The notes beneath the pieces are model-generated. The model saw only the letters and a list, made by a program, of their open reading frames with translations, ran no database searches and was not told the origin of the DNA. The position numbers and the translations under genes are program-made. DNA of 9,309 nt from Dehalococcoidia bacterium (GTDB lineage: Bacteria; Chloroflexota; Dehalococcoidia; Dehalococcoidales; RBG-16-60-22). Positions 1 through 6,605 of the stretch are shown here, piece by piece (the stretch's first letter is position 1; each line of letters starts with the position of its first letter). The stretch covers positions 1-9,309 of the forward strand of contig JAUWLN010000065.1 in assembly GCA_030613665.1 (NCBI GenBank). The letters run 5' to 3'.

Positions 1-1095
1 CAGCAGACAGAAATCAACCTGCCCTTCGTTACCGCAGACGCCAGCGGCCCGAAACACCTTAACTATACGCTTACGCGGGCCAAGCTGGAGCAACTGGTTA
101 TGGACCTTGTCGAGAAAACCCTGAGACCGTGCAAACAGGCAATGGAAGACGCCGGCAAGACCACGTCTCAGGTCAACGAGGTCATCCTCGTCGGCGGGCA
201 GACCCGAATGCCCCTGGTGCAGGAAAAGGTGAAGCAGTTCTTCGACAAGGAACCGCATAAGGGGGTGAATCCGGATGAGGTCGTGGCCATCGGTGCTGCG
301 ATTCAGGCCGGTGTGCTCAAAGGTGAGGTGAAAGAAGTCCTGCTGCTTGACGTTACCCCGCTGACCCTGGGCATCGAGACCCTGGGCGGTGTGGCCACCT
401 CTCTCATTCCGCGCAACACCACCATCCCCACCTCCAAGAGCCAGATTTTCAGCACCGCCGCGGACAGCCAGCCGAGCGTTGATATCCACGTTCTCCAGGG
501 TGAACGGCCGATGTCCGCTGACAACCGCACGCTGGGTCGCTTTATCCTTGATGGCATCCTGCCGGCACCGCGCGGCCTACCCCAGATTGAGGTCACGTTC
601 GACATTGATGCCAACGGTATCCTCAATGTGAAGGCGATGGACAAGGGCACCGGCCGGGAGCAAAAGATAACCATCACCGCCTCCAGCGGCCTGAAGAAGG
701 AAGAAATAGACGAGATGCAGAAAGACGCGGAAATGCACGCGGCGGAAGACAACAAGCGACGCGAGGAAGTGGAAGCACGCAACATGGCCGATACCCTCGC
801 CTATACCGCCGAGAAGACCCTCCGCGACAACAAAGACAAGATACCGGCCGAGCTGAACCAGGAGGTGGAAGCCAAGATTTCCGAAGTGCGCTCGGCGCTA
901 CAGGGCTCCGACGTTGCGGCCATCCAGAAGGCAAGCCAGGAGCTAAACGAGATGATGCAGAAAGTCGGCGCCGCGGTATACCAGCAGCAGCCCCCGCCAC
1001 CAGAAGGCGAGGCCCCTCCGGAACAGGAAGGCGGTGGCGGAGAAGGCGGCGATGAAGGCGAAGGCGCCGTGGAAGGCGAGTTTAGAGAGGTTTAA
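1..1095 (+). CDS. dnaK: Molecular chaperone DnaK (Hsp70), C-terminal part, 5' truncated by window edge
   Basis: Hsp70 chaperone; it uses ATP-driven cycles with DnaJ and GrpE to bind and release unfolded polypeptides in the cytosol. The reading frame is open from base 1, so the ATG at 100 is an internal codon. The 364 visible codons start in the late ATPase domain (INLPFVTADASGPKH, then ILVGGQTRMPLVQ and NPDEVVAIGAAIQAG). They continue through the interdomain linker LLLDVTPLTLGIET, the beta-sandwich substrate domain (NTTIPTSKSQIFSTA, VLQGERPMSADN, APRGLPQIEVTFDIDANGI) and the helical lid. The tail is rich in Pro, Gly and Glu and ends in EFREV, similar to the EEV-type end of other DnaK proteins. 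Compared with E. coli DnaK, roughly 255 N-terminal residues lie outside the window. A strong intrinsic terminator follows about 30 nt after the stop, so dnaK is probably last in its transcript. Identity is very secure. Confidence 0.98.
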   Translation, partial: QQTEINLPFVTADASGPKHLNYTLTRAKLEQLVMDLVEKTLRPCKQAMEDAGKTTSQVNEVILVGGQTRMPLVQEKVKQFFDKEPHKGVNPDEVVAIGAAIQAGVLKGEVKEVLLLDVTPLTLGIETLGGVATSLIPRNTTIPTSKSQIFSTAADSQPSVDIHVLQGERPMSADNRTLGRFILDGILPAPRGLPQIEVTFDIDANGILNVKAMDKGTGREQKITITASSGLKKEEIDEMQKDAEMHAAEDNKRREEVEARNMADTLAYTAEKTLRDNKDKIPAELNQEVEAKISEVRSALQGSDVAAIQKASQELNEMMQKVGAAVYQQQPPPPEGEAPPEQEGGGGEGGDEGEGAVEGEFREV

Positions 1096-1126
1096 AGGGA
1101 GTTTAAGTAAGGCTAATATGGATAAA

Positions 1127-1157
1127 AGAGGGGGCTTAAAAACCCCCTCTCCTTTTT
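1127..1157 (+). terminator. Intrinsic terminator after dnaK
   Basis: An 8-bp perfect stem (AGAGGGGG at 1127-1134 with CCCCCTCT at 1143-1150) encloses an 8-nt A-rich loop. It is followed by CC and five T residues. The position, about 30 nt past the dnaK stop, and the form fit a rho-independent terminator. Confidence 0.8.
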
Positions 1158-1261
1158 CCCCACCCCTTTTCTATGATATCTATTCCCACCCAAGCCGCCC
1201 AGCATCATCTGTGGCTTATCCCCCAGTTTTTAACTCCACCACCCTACCCAACGGGGAGTCC

Positions 1262-1292
1262 AAGAGGGGCGCAAGCCCCTTTTAATTAATTT
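1262..1292 (+). terminator. Second terminator-like hairpin with GCAA tetraloop
   Basis: The stem pairs 1262-1270 with 1275-1283 (9 bp including one G-U; core AGGGGC/GCCCCT). It closes on GCAA, a GNRA tetraloop, and runs into TTTTAATTAATTT. It could be a back-up terminator for dnaK read-through or a copy of a dispersed repeat. The preceding GGGGAGTCCAAG stretch looks like repeat flank, but I cannot test copy number here. Confidence 0.55.
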
Positions 1293-1328
1293 CCCCCTCT
1301 CCTTTGACCCCTCGTAAGGAGAGGGGGA
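1292..1328. repeat. REP-like perfect 13-bp palindrome
   Basis: TCCCCCTCTCCTT (1292-1304) pairs perfectly with AAGGAGAGGGGGA (1316-1328) around an 11-nt loop. There is no T-tract on either side (ATTAAGGGGGTGAGG follows), so it is not a good terminator. The C-rich arm, the inverted G-rich arm and the trailing GGGGGTGAGG resemble REP-type intergenic palindromes present in many copies in some bacterial genomes. That assignment is an inference. Its right arm could also pair with 1143-1154, so alternative folds with the dnaK terminator are possible. Confidence 0.55.
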
Positions 1329-1389
1329 TTAAGGGGGTGAGGTAGAAAACAAACTGCCAACTTACTTTGCGATGAAAGCTAACCCAGAT

Positions 1390-1420
1390 TAAAGAGAGGC
1401 TTCCCCTCTCTTTATTGATT
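1390..1420 (+). terminator. Terminator-like hairpin upstream of the radical SAM gene
   Basis: TAAAGAGAGG (1390-1399) pairs perfectly over 10 bp with CCTCTCTTTA (1405-1414) around a 5-nt loop, and TTGATTTT follows. It lies only about 60 nt before the next start codon. It may insulate that gene from upstream transcription, or act as an attenuator if transcription starts upstream of it. Confidence 0.4.
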
Positions 1421-1463
1421 TTATCCCCTCTGTTAAGATAAAGTCGTATATCGTTAACGGCGT

Positions 1464-1468
1464 GGAGG
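1464..1468 (+). promoter_or_regulatory. Ribosome binding site deciding a TTG start
   Basis: GGAGG is placed 6 nt before the TTG at 1475. No ATG or GTG lies in this frame between the upstream in-frame stop (TAA at 1439-1441) and the TTG. The GTG at 1462 is out of frame. The TTG is therefore the best start. Confidence 0.75.
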
Positions 1469-1474
1469 AACTAC

Positions 1475-3307
1475 TTGACCAATCTGGATGACATACTGCT
1501 CAAGGTGACCAGGCCGGGACGCTATACGGGCGGCGAGTGGAACAGCATTGTCAAGGACTGGGACAGCACGCCGATAAAAATCGCCCTCAGCTATCCCGAT
1601 GTCTATGAAATCGGGATGTCCAATATCGCCCTGCCCGTACTCTACGAACTTTTCAACCGCCAGACAGATGTGCTTGCCGAGCGCGCCTTTGCTCCCTGGG
1701 TGGATATGGAAGCCGCCCTGAGGGAAAGGGGTATCCCCCTCTTCAGCCTCGAATCCAGGCGCCCGCTCCGGGATTTTGATATCATCGGCTTCTCCCTCGG
1801 CTATGAGCTCACCTATACCAACGTACTGAATATTCTCGACCTGGCCCATATCCCCGTCCTCGCCGCGGAAAGGGATGAGAGCCATCCGCTGGTCATCGCC
1901 GGGGGCGGCTGCGTGCTGAATCCGGAGCCGATGGCCGACTTCATCGACCTCTTTGTCATCGGTGACGGCGAAGAGGTAAGCCTTGAGCTCCTGGATGCCT
2001 ACCGCGAATGGAAGAAGGCGGGCGGCACCCGAAAGAGCGACTTCCTGCGGCAGGCGGCCGCCATTCCAGGCATCTATGTTCCCGGCCTGTATGACGTTGA
2101 ATATCAGGCTGATGGCCGTTTGAAGAGCTTCACGCCGAACGCACCGGAAGCGAAACCCCGCATCCAGCGGCGCATCATAACCAATCTGCCACCTCCGGCG
2201 ACAAGCCCTGTTGTCCCGTACATCGAGGTCGTGCACGACCGCGGCGCCATAGAGATACAGCGGGGGTGCAGTCGCGGCTGCCGCTTCTGCCAGGCCGGCA
2301 TTATCTACCGCCCGGTACGGGAGCGCCCACGGGAAGAAGTGCTCAAGGCAGCGGCAGAAATCATCGGACACTGCGGCTACGACGTAATATCCCTGGTCTC
2401 GCTGAGCAGCAGCGACTATGCCGGCATCGATGAGCTGGGCGCCGCTCTGGCCGCCCAGCACCCGAACCTCGCCCTCTCGCTGCCCAGCCTGCGCATCAGC
2501 CGTTCTTCCGTCCGCTTGATGGGCACGCTCCCTGCCCGCAGCCGGACGGGATTGACCTTTGCCCCTGAAGCCGGCAGCGAGCGCCTGCGCCGGGTCATCA
2601 ACAAAAACATACCGGAAGATGACATGCTGGAAACGGCCGCCACCGCCTTTGAGCGGGGCTGGACGGGCATGAAACTGTACTTCATGCTGGGCCTGCCCAC
2701 CGAGACCGCCGAAGATAGCGATGATATTGGCCGGCTGGTGGAAAAAATCCGTACCGTGGGAAAACAGGTGAAGGGAAAGTTACCGGGCCTCAGGGTCAGC
2801 GCAGCCACTTTCGTGCCCAAGCCACATACCCCTTTCCAGTGGGTAGCCCAGGAAGACGAGGCTCAGTTAAACAAAAAACAGGAAATTTTAAGGCAGGGGC
2901 TGCGGCGGCTGGGAGCAAAGCTGTCCTGGCAGGACCCGAAGGCAAGCCTTCTGGAAGCCGTTATATCACGCGGCGACCGGCGTCTGGGTGCGGTAATCCG
3001 CCGTGCCTGGAAACTCGGCTCCAAATTCGACGCCTGGAACGAACATTTCCATTACGAGAACTGGCAGCGTGCTCTCGGCGAGAGCGACCTTGACCCCGCC
3101 TTCTACGCGCGCCGCGAGCGTTCCCTCGATGAACTGCTTCCCTGGGCGCATATCGACCCCGGGGTTTCAACCGCCTTTTTGAAGAAGGAATTCCGCTCCG
3201 CAACGGAGGGCAAAGAAACGCCGGACTGTCGTTTTGGCGACTGTTACTCGTGCGGAGTGCAGCGCTGGCATCCGGACTGCCGGTTAAAATCCAAAGCGAG
3301 AAGTTAG
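1475..3307 (+). CDS. TIGR03960-type radical SAM protein with N-terminal B12-binding-like domain
   Basis: The 610-residue protein is predicted to bind a [4Fe-4S] cluster and S-adenosylmethionine. The reaction catalysed by this family is, as far as I know, unassigned. The N-terminal ~200 residues form a cobalamin-binding-like fold (ALSYPDVYEIGMSNIALPVL, IIGFSLGYELTYTNVLNILD, GGGCVLNPEPMADFIDLFVIGDGEE), but I see no DxHxxG cobalamin-ligand motif. The radical SAM motif is CSRGCRFC, with Cys 265, 269 and 272. It is followed by the family signatures LTFAPEAGSERLRRVINK, KLYFMLGLPTE and PHTPFQW (450-456). The C-terminus is Cys-rich: C585, C590, C593 and C602. I recall the family tail ending in CGxC; here it reads CGVQ. 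The usual partner, a TIGR03936/DUF2344 gene, is not adjacent. Translation starts at TTG with a good Shine-Dalgarno sequence. The gene stands alone and converges on the SDR gene. Family call is firm; function is unknown. Confidence 0.93.
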   Translation: MTNLDDILLKVTRPGRYTGGEWNSIVKDWDSTPIKIALSYPDVYEIGMSNIALPVLYELFNRQTDVLAERAFAPWVDMEAALRERGIPLFSLESRRPLRDFDIIGFSLGYELTYTNVLNILDLAHIPVLAAERDESHPLVIAGGGCVLNPEPMADFIDLFVIGDGEEVSLELLDAYREWKKAGGTRKSDFLRQAAAIPGIYVPGLYDVEYQADGRLKSFTPNAPEAKPRIQRRIITNLPPPATSPVVPYIEVVHDRGAIEIQRGCSRGCRFCQAGIIYRPVRERPREEVLKAAAEIIGHCGYDVISLVSLSSSDYAGIDELGAALAAQHPNLALSLPSLRISRSSVRLMGTLPARSRTGLTFAPEAGSERLRRVINKNIPEDDMLETAATAFERGWTGMKLYFMLGLPTETAEDSDDIGRLVEKIRTVGKQVKGKLPGLRVSAATFVPKPHTPFQWVAQEDEAQLNKKQEILRQGLRRLGAKLSWQDPKASLLEAVISRGDRRLGAVIRRAWKLGSKFDAWNEHFHYENWQRALGESDLDPAFYARRERSLDELLPWAHIDPGVSTAFLKKEFRSATEGKETPDCRFGDCYSCGVQRWHPDCRLKSKARS

Positions 3308-4071
3308 GCGGCAGTGATGCCGCCATCCGCCGCCAGGGTTTGCCCGGTCATGTAGCTGGACATATCTGAGGCCAGGAACAGGGCCACGCTGGCCATCTCG
3401 TCCACCGCAGCCCAGCGGCCCATCGGTATCGTCGCGTCAATCTCCTTGCGGATTTTGGGGTCCTGCCACTGCGGCGCGGTAAGCTCCGTCATAATCCAGC
3501 CAGGAGCAATGGCGTTCACCCGTATATTATACTGGACGAATTCCAGAGCCAGCACCCTGGTAAGCATGATGACCCCCGCCTTGGCAACGCTGTAGCTGGC
3601 CCTTCCCGGGGTAGCCTCAATGCCCCGCACCGAAGAAATATTGATGATATTACCCCGCTTCTGCTCTATCATTACCCTGCACACCGCCCGCGAGCAGAAG
3701 AAGTAACTTTTCAGGTTGGTGTCAAGTACCTTGTCCCAGTCCTCCTCGCTTTGCTCCATTACAGGCGCCCTGACCACGGCCGCGGCGTTGTTCACCAAAA
3801 TATCAATGGCACCGAATCCGTCCATTGTTTGCTTCATCAGGTTATCGATGTCCGCCTGCCGGTTGACATCGACCGTGACGGCCAGAGAGCGTCTCCCCAG
3901 TTGCCGAACCTCGTCAGCCGCCAGCTCCAGCTTGCCATCAAGGTTTCGGCTACAGACCACCACGTCCGCCCCTGCCCCGGCAAACATGAGGGCAATCCCT
4001 TTGCCTATGCCGCGAGAACTGCCGGTAACAACCGCTACTTTCCCGGCCAGAGAAATGCCCGTCACGCTCAT
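3304..4071 (-). CDS. SDR-family NAD(P)-dependent oxidoreductase (FabG-like)
   Basis: Classical short-chain dehydrogenase/reductase of 255 residues, the usual length for the family. It should catalyse reversible carbonyl/alcohol conversion with NAD(H) or NADP(H); the substrate cannot be read from sequence. The Rossmann motif TGSSRGIG spans 16-23 and NNAA spans 94-97. The predicted catalytic residues are N119, S147 (NISSVRG), Y160 and K164 (YSVAKAG). APGWIMTEL lies near 189-197 and the C-terminus is the typical DGGITAA. CSRN at 40-43 follows the second beta strand; an Arg there often goes with NADP(H) preference (inference). The ATG overlaps the gyrA stop as ATGA, with AGGGG just upstream inside the gyrA end, so it is probably translationally coupled to gyrA. 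FabG, glucose 1-dehydrogenase-like or another sugar/polyol dehydrogenase are all possible; adjacency to gyrA gives no clue. Confidence 0.93.
   Translation of the reverse strand: MSVTGISLAGKVAVVTGSSRGIGKGIALMFAGAGADVVVCSRNLDGKLELAADEVRQLGRRSLAVTVDVNRQADIDNLMKQTMDGFGAIDILVNNAAAVVRAPVMEQSEEDWDKVLDTNLKSYFFCSRAVCRVMIEQKRGNIINISSVRGIEATPGRASYSVAKAGVIMLTRVLALEFVQYNIRVNAIAPGWIMTELTAPQWQDPKIRKEIDATIPMGRWAAVDEMASVALFLASDMSSYMTGQTLAADGGITAA
3307..3324. terminator. GC-rich hairpin at the convergent junction
   Basis: GGCGGCA (3307-3313) pairs perfectly with TGCCGCC (3318-3324) around GTGA, a GNRA loop in the rightward RNA. It begins on the last base of the radical SAM stop codon and encodes the final residues of the SDR. 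Neither side has a strong T-tract; the leftward RNA continues TAACTTCTCGCTTTGGATTTT. It may be a weak bidirectional terminator or 3'-end stabiliser. Much of it may simply be imposed by the common SDR ending GGxTAA. Confidence 0.3.
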
Positions 4072-6590
4072 TTCTTACCCCTCTTTTCCTTCTTCTTTTC
4101 TTTCTTCTTTTCCGGTTTTTTCTCCGGCTTGTCCTTGCTCTTTTCCTTTTCTCCACCAGAGGTAGCCACCGCCACCACCTCGTCCCCGGCCTCCAGTATC
4201 ATCAACCTGACCCCCTGGGTACTCCTGCCCTGCAGGGTGATGCCCTGCCTGGGGTCCTTTTCCTTTACCGGGGTGCGGGTGACAATGCCGTTGGCCGATA
4301 TAATCATCACCTGGTCCTGAAAGGCGACCACTTTAGCCGCCGCGATGCTGCCGGTCTTCTCGGTAACTTTAAAGGTCCTGACCCCGCTGCCTGCGCGGTG
4401 CTGACGCGGATACTGCTTCAGCAGCGTCAGCTTGCCGAAGCCGCCGCTGGTCACGACCAGGAGGCATGCCTCGGCATCGGCGCGGTCCATGCTGACGACA
4501 CGGTCGCCGGAGGCAAGGCGAATAGCACGCACACCACCGCTGACCCGGGAACTCGCCCGCAAGCTCGCCACGGTAAATTTGATGGACTGCCCGGTATCCG
4601 TGACCAGGATAACCTCGTCTTTATCCGTAGCCAGGCAGGCATCTACCTGCTCATCGCCCCCGGCCAAGTCCATGGCAATGAGCCCGCTGCTGCGCACCGC
4701 CGCGAATTTGTCCACAGATGTCTTCTTTATTTCCCCTTTAACCGTGGCCATGAGAAGGAAAGTCTCCGGCGTAAACTCGGTCACCGCCACTATCGCCGTC
4801 ACCACTTCGCCATCGGCAACCGGGAACAGGTTGACCACGGCCGTACCCCGCGCGATACGGGAGCTGTCCACCGGCGTCTCATGGCACTTCAGGCTGTACA
4901 CCTTGCCCCGGTTGGTGAAAAAGAAAATGACATCGTGGGTATCGGCCACGGTGAGCAGTCGCACGGGGTCGCCCTCTCTGGTTATCATCCCGATAATCCC
5001 TTTGCCGCCGCGGTGCTGCGGGGTGTAAAGGTGGGCGGGAACCCGTTTCACATAGCCCCGGCTGCTCAGCGTCACCACCATCCTCTGGTGCGCGATAAGG
5101 TCCTCCTCACGAAATTGCACCTCCCCGCCCTCGACGATTTCGGTTCGCCGCTCGTCGCCGTACTTTTCCTTCAGGCCGCTGACCTCCTCCTTGATGAGAA
5201 TGAGCATTCGGCGCGGGTTGGCGAGAAGGTCTTCCAGATAGGAAATCGTTTTCAATAACCCCGTATATTCATCAAGTATCTTCTGCCGCTCAAGATTAGC
5301 CAGGCGGCGCAACTGCATATCAAGAATGGCCTGTGCCTGTATCTGGGTCAGGCCGAAGTTATTCATCAGCGCCTGACGCGCCGCTTCTGCGGTTTCCGAT
5401 TTGCGTATGGTGCTGATAATGGCATCAATCTGGTCAAGGGCAATTTTCAACCCTTCCAGAATATGAGCCCGGGCCTTGGCCTCTTTCAGCTCGAACTTGG
5501 AACGGCGGGTGATGACCTCGTGGCGGAAATCAATGTAGCTCTGGAGTGCCTGTTTCAGGCTGATAACCCTCGGTTGCCCGTCCACGAGCGCCACCATGTT
5601 GGCGAAGAAAGCGGACTGCATGGCGGTATGCTTGTAAAGGTTGTTGAGCACCTGCTCCGGGAAAGCCTCTTTCCGCAACTTGATGACGATGCGCATGCCG
5701 TGGCGGTCGGATTCATCACGCAGGTCGCTGATGCCGGTGATTTTCTTTTCCTTGACCAGCTCAGCAATTGTTTCCATCAGGCCAGCCTTGTTCGTCTGGT
5801 AAGGAAGCTCGGTGACCACGATCTGGCTTCGCCCGGTCTGGGCGATATCTTCAACACGGGCCCGAGCCTGAATCACAATTTTGCCGTGCCCGGTAGCATA
5901 AGCACTCTTAATCCCCTCGACACCCTTGATGATGCCGGCGGTGGGGAAGTCCGGCCCCTTGACGAACTGCGTCAGCTCTTCAATGGTAGCATTGGGATTA
6001 TTGATGAGACAGGAAATGGCATCGCAGATTTCATTGAGGTTGTGCGGCGGGATATTGGTCGCCATACCAACGGCGATGCCGGAGCTCCCGTTGAGCAGAA
6101 GGTTGGGGATGCGGGTGGGCAGCACCTTGGGCTCCTCGAGGCTGTCATCGAAATTGGGCATGAAGTCGACGGTCTCTTTCTCGATGGCAACCAGCAGCGC
6201 GCCGGCGATACGGCCCAGCCTGGCTTCGGTGTACCGCATGGCCGCCGGGGGGTCATTGTCCACGCTGCCGAAATTGCCCTGCCCGTCTATCAGTGGATAG
6301 CGCATGGAGAAGTCCTGCGCCATACGGACCATGGCATCATAGACCGATGTGTCTCCATGAGGGTGATATTTACCCAGAACCTCACCCACAATACGGGCGC
6401 TCTTACGGTGCGGATTGTTAGCCGTGAGGCCCATGTCATTTACCGCGTAGAGAATACGGCGATGTACCGGTTTCAATCCATCACGAACATCGGGCAGAGC
6501 ACGGGACACGATAACGCTCATCGCGTAATCGAGATACGAGCCCTGCATTTCCTTTTCTATTGATACCGGCTTCACCGTCCCAATTACCAT
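4068..6590 (-). CDS. gyrA: DNA gyrase subunit A
   Basis: Breakage-reunion subunit of DNA gyrase (A2B2), which introduces negative supercoils using ATP hydrolysed by GyrB. The 840-residue protein has the winged-helix/tower core with catalytic Tyr120 (AAMRYTEARLG; Tyr122 in E. coli), the coiled coil and closing gate near 350-490, and a C-terminal beta-pinwheel. The GyrA box QHRGGKG at 525-531 favours gyrase A over ParC. Six blade repeats are visible (RGYVKRV, RGKVYSL, KGEIKKT, TGQSIKF, GGFGKLT, NGIVTRT). In the quinolone region HPHGDTSVYD, the residue matching E. coli Ser83 is Thr81, and Asp87 is conserved as Asp85. An unusual strongly basic Lys/Glu tail fills 814-840. gyrB is not adjacent. The gene lies 13 nt after the TPR gene and overlaps the SDR start, so it is the middle gene of an operon. 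Identity is very secure. Confidence 0.98.
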   Translation of the reverse strand: MVIGTVKPVSIEKEMQGSYLDYAMSVIVSRALPDVRDGLKPVHRRILYAVNDMGLTANNPHRKSARIVGEVLGKYHPHGDTSVYDAMVRMAQDFSMRYPLIDGQGNFGSVDNDPPAAMRYTEARLGRIAGALLVAIEKETVDFMPNFDDSLEEPKVLPTRIPNLLLNGSSGIAVGMATNIPPHNLNEICDAISCLINNPNATIEELTQFVKGPDFPTAGIIKGVEGIKSAYATGHGKIVIQARARVEDIAQTGRSQIVVTELPYQTNKAGLMETIAELVKEKKITGISDLRDESDRHGMRIVIKLRKEAFPEQVLNNLYKHTAMQSAFFANMVALVDGQPRVISLKQALQSYIDFRHEVITRRSKFELKEAKARAHILEGLKIALDQIDAIISTIRKSETAEAARQALMNNFGLTQIQAQAILDMQLRRLANLERQKILDEYTGLLKTISYLEDLLANPRRMLILIKEEVSGLKEKYGDERRTEIVEGGEVQFREEDLIAHQRMVVTLSSRGYVKRVPAHLYTPQHRGGKGIIGMITREGDPVRLLTVADTHDVIFFFTNRGKVYSLKCHETPVDSSRIARGTAVVNLFPVADGEVVTAIVAVTEFTPETFLLMATVKGEIKKTSVDKFAAVRSSGLIAMDLAGGDEQVDACLATDKDEVILVTDTGQSIKFTVASLRASSRVSGGVRAIRLASGDRVVSMDRADAEACLLVVTSGGFGKLTLLKQYPRQHRAGSGVRTFKVTEKTGSIAAAKVVAFQDQVMIISANGIVTRTPVKEKDPRQGITLQGRSTQGVRLMILEAGDEVVAVATSGGEKEKSKDKPEKKPEKKKEKKKEKRGKK

Positions 6591-6599
6591 GCGCTATAT

Positions 6600-6605
6600 C
6601 CCCCT
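6600..6605 (-). promoter_or_regulatory. gyrA ribosome binding site overlapping the upstream stop
   Basis: The minus strand reads AGGGGG here, 9 nt before the gyrA ATG at 6590. It overlaps the TAG of the TPR gene (6606-6604). It supports the chosen gyrA start and suggests coupling of translation between the two genes. Confidence 0.6.

Larger units (their letters stand above)
1096..1474. other. Non-coding gap with four related hairpins
   Basis: This 379-bp gap separates dnaK from the radical SAM gene. I find no convincing gene, tRNA or riboswitch. It is dominated by G-runs and C-runs that form four stem-loops (1127-1150, 1262-1283, 1292-1328 and 1390-1414). The stems share an AGAGGGG / CCCCTCT core. 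A 13-nt direct repeat, CCCCCTCTCCTTT, occurs at 1143-1155 and 1293-1305. The stretch 1158-1261 between the first two hairpins shows nothing I can name. An open frame at 1034-1285 overlaps the dnaK end and looks non-coding (Pro/Ser-rich, running through hairpins). Confidence 0.8.

Noticed and set aside
1034..1285. Open frame of 83 codons overlapping the dnaK end and the gap
   Set aside because: It runs out of frame through dnaK and across two hairpins; low-complexity Pro/Ser-rich product with no family.
1415..1444. Possible promoter (TTGATT, 18 nt, TAAAGT) before the radical SAM gene
   Set aside because: Both boxes match only 4 of 6 consensus bases and the first overlaps the tail of a hairpin; too weak to annotate, although a promoter must lie somewhere nearby.
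1454..2461. Open frame of 335 codons on the - strand opposite the radical SAM gene
   Set aside because: Antisense to a clearly conserved protein, with no domain or plausible ribosome binding site; explained by codon bias.
4076..4156. Pyrimidine-rich + strand run that could be a regulatory tract
   Set aside because: It is the complement of the Lys/Glu codons of the GyrA tail, so coding explains it.
5463..6563. Long open frame of 366 codons on the + strand opposite gyrA
   Set aside because: It lies fully antisense to an unmistakable gyrA, has no recognisable family, and its His/Asp/Gly-rich translation looks like an antisense shadow of a GC-biased gene.
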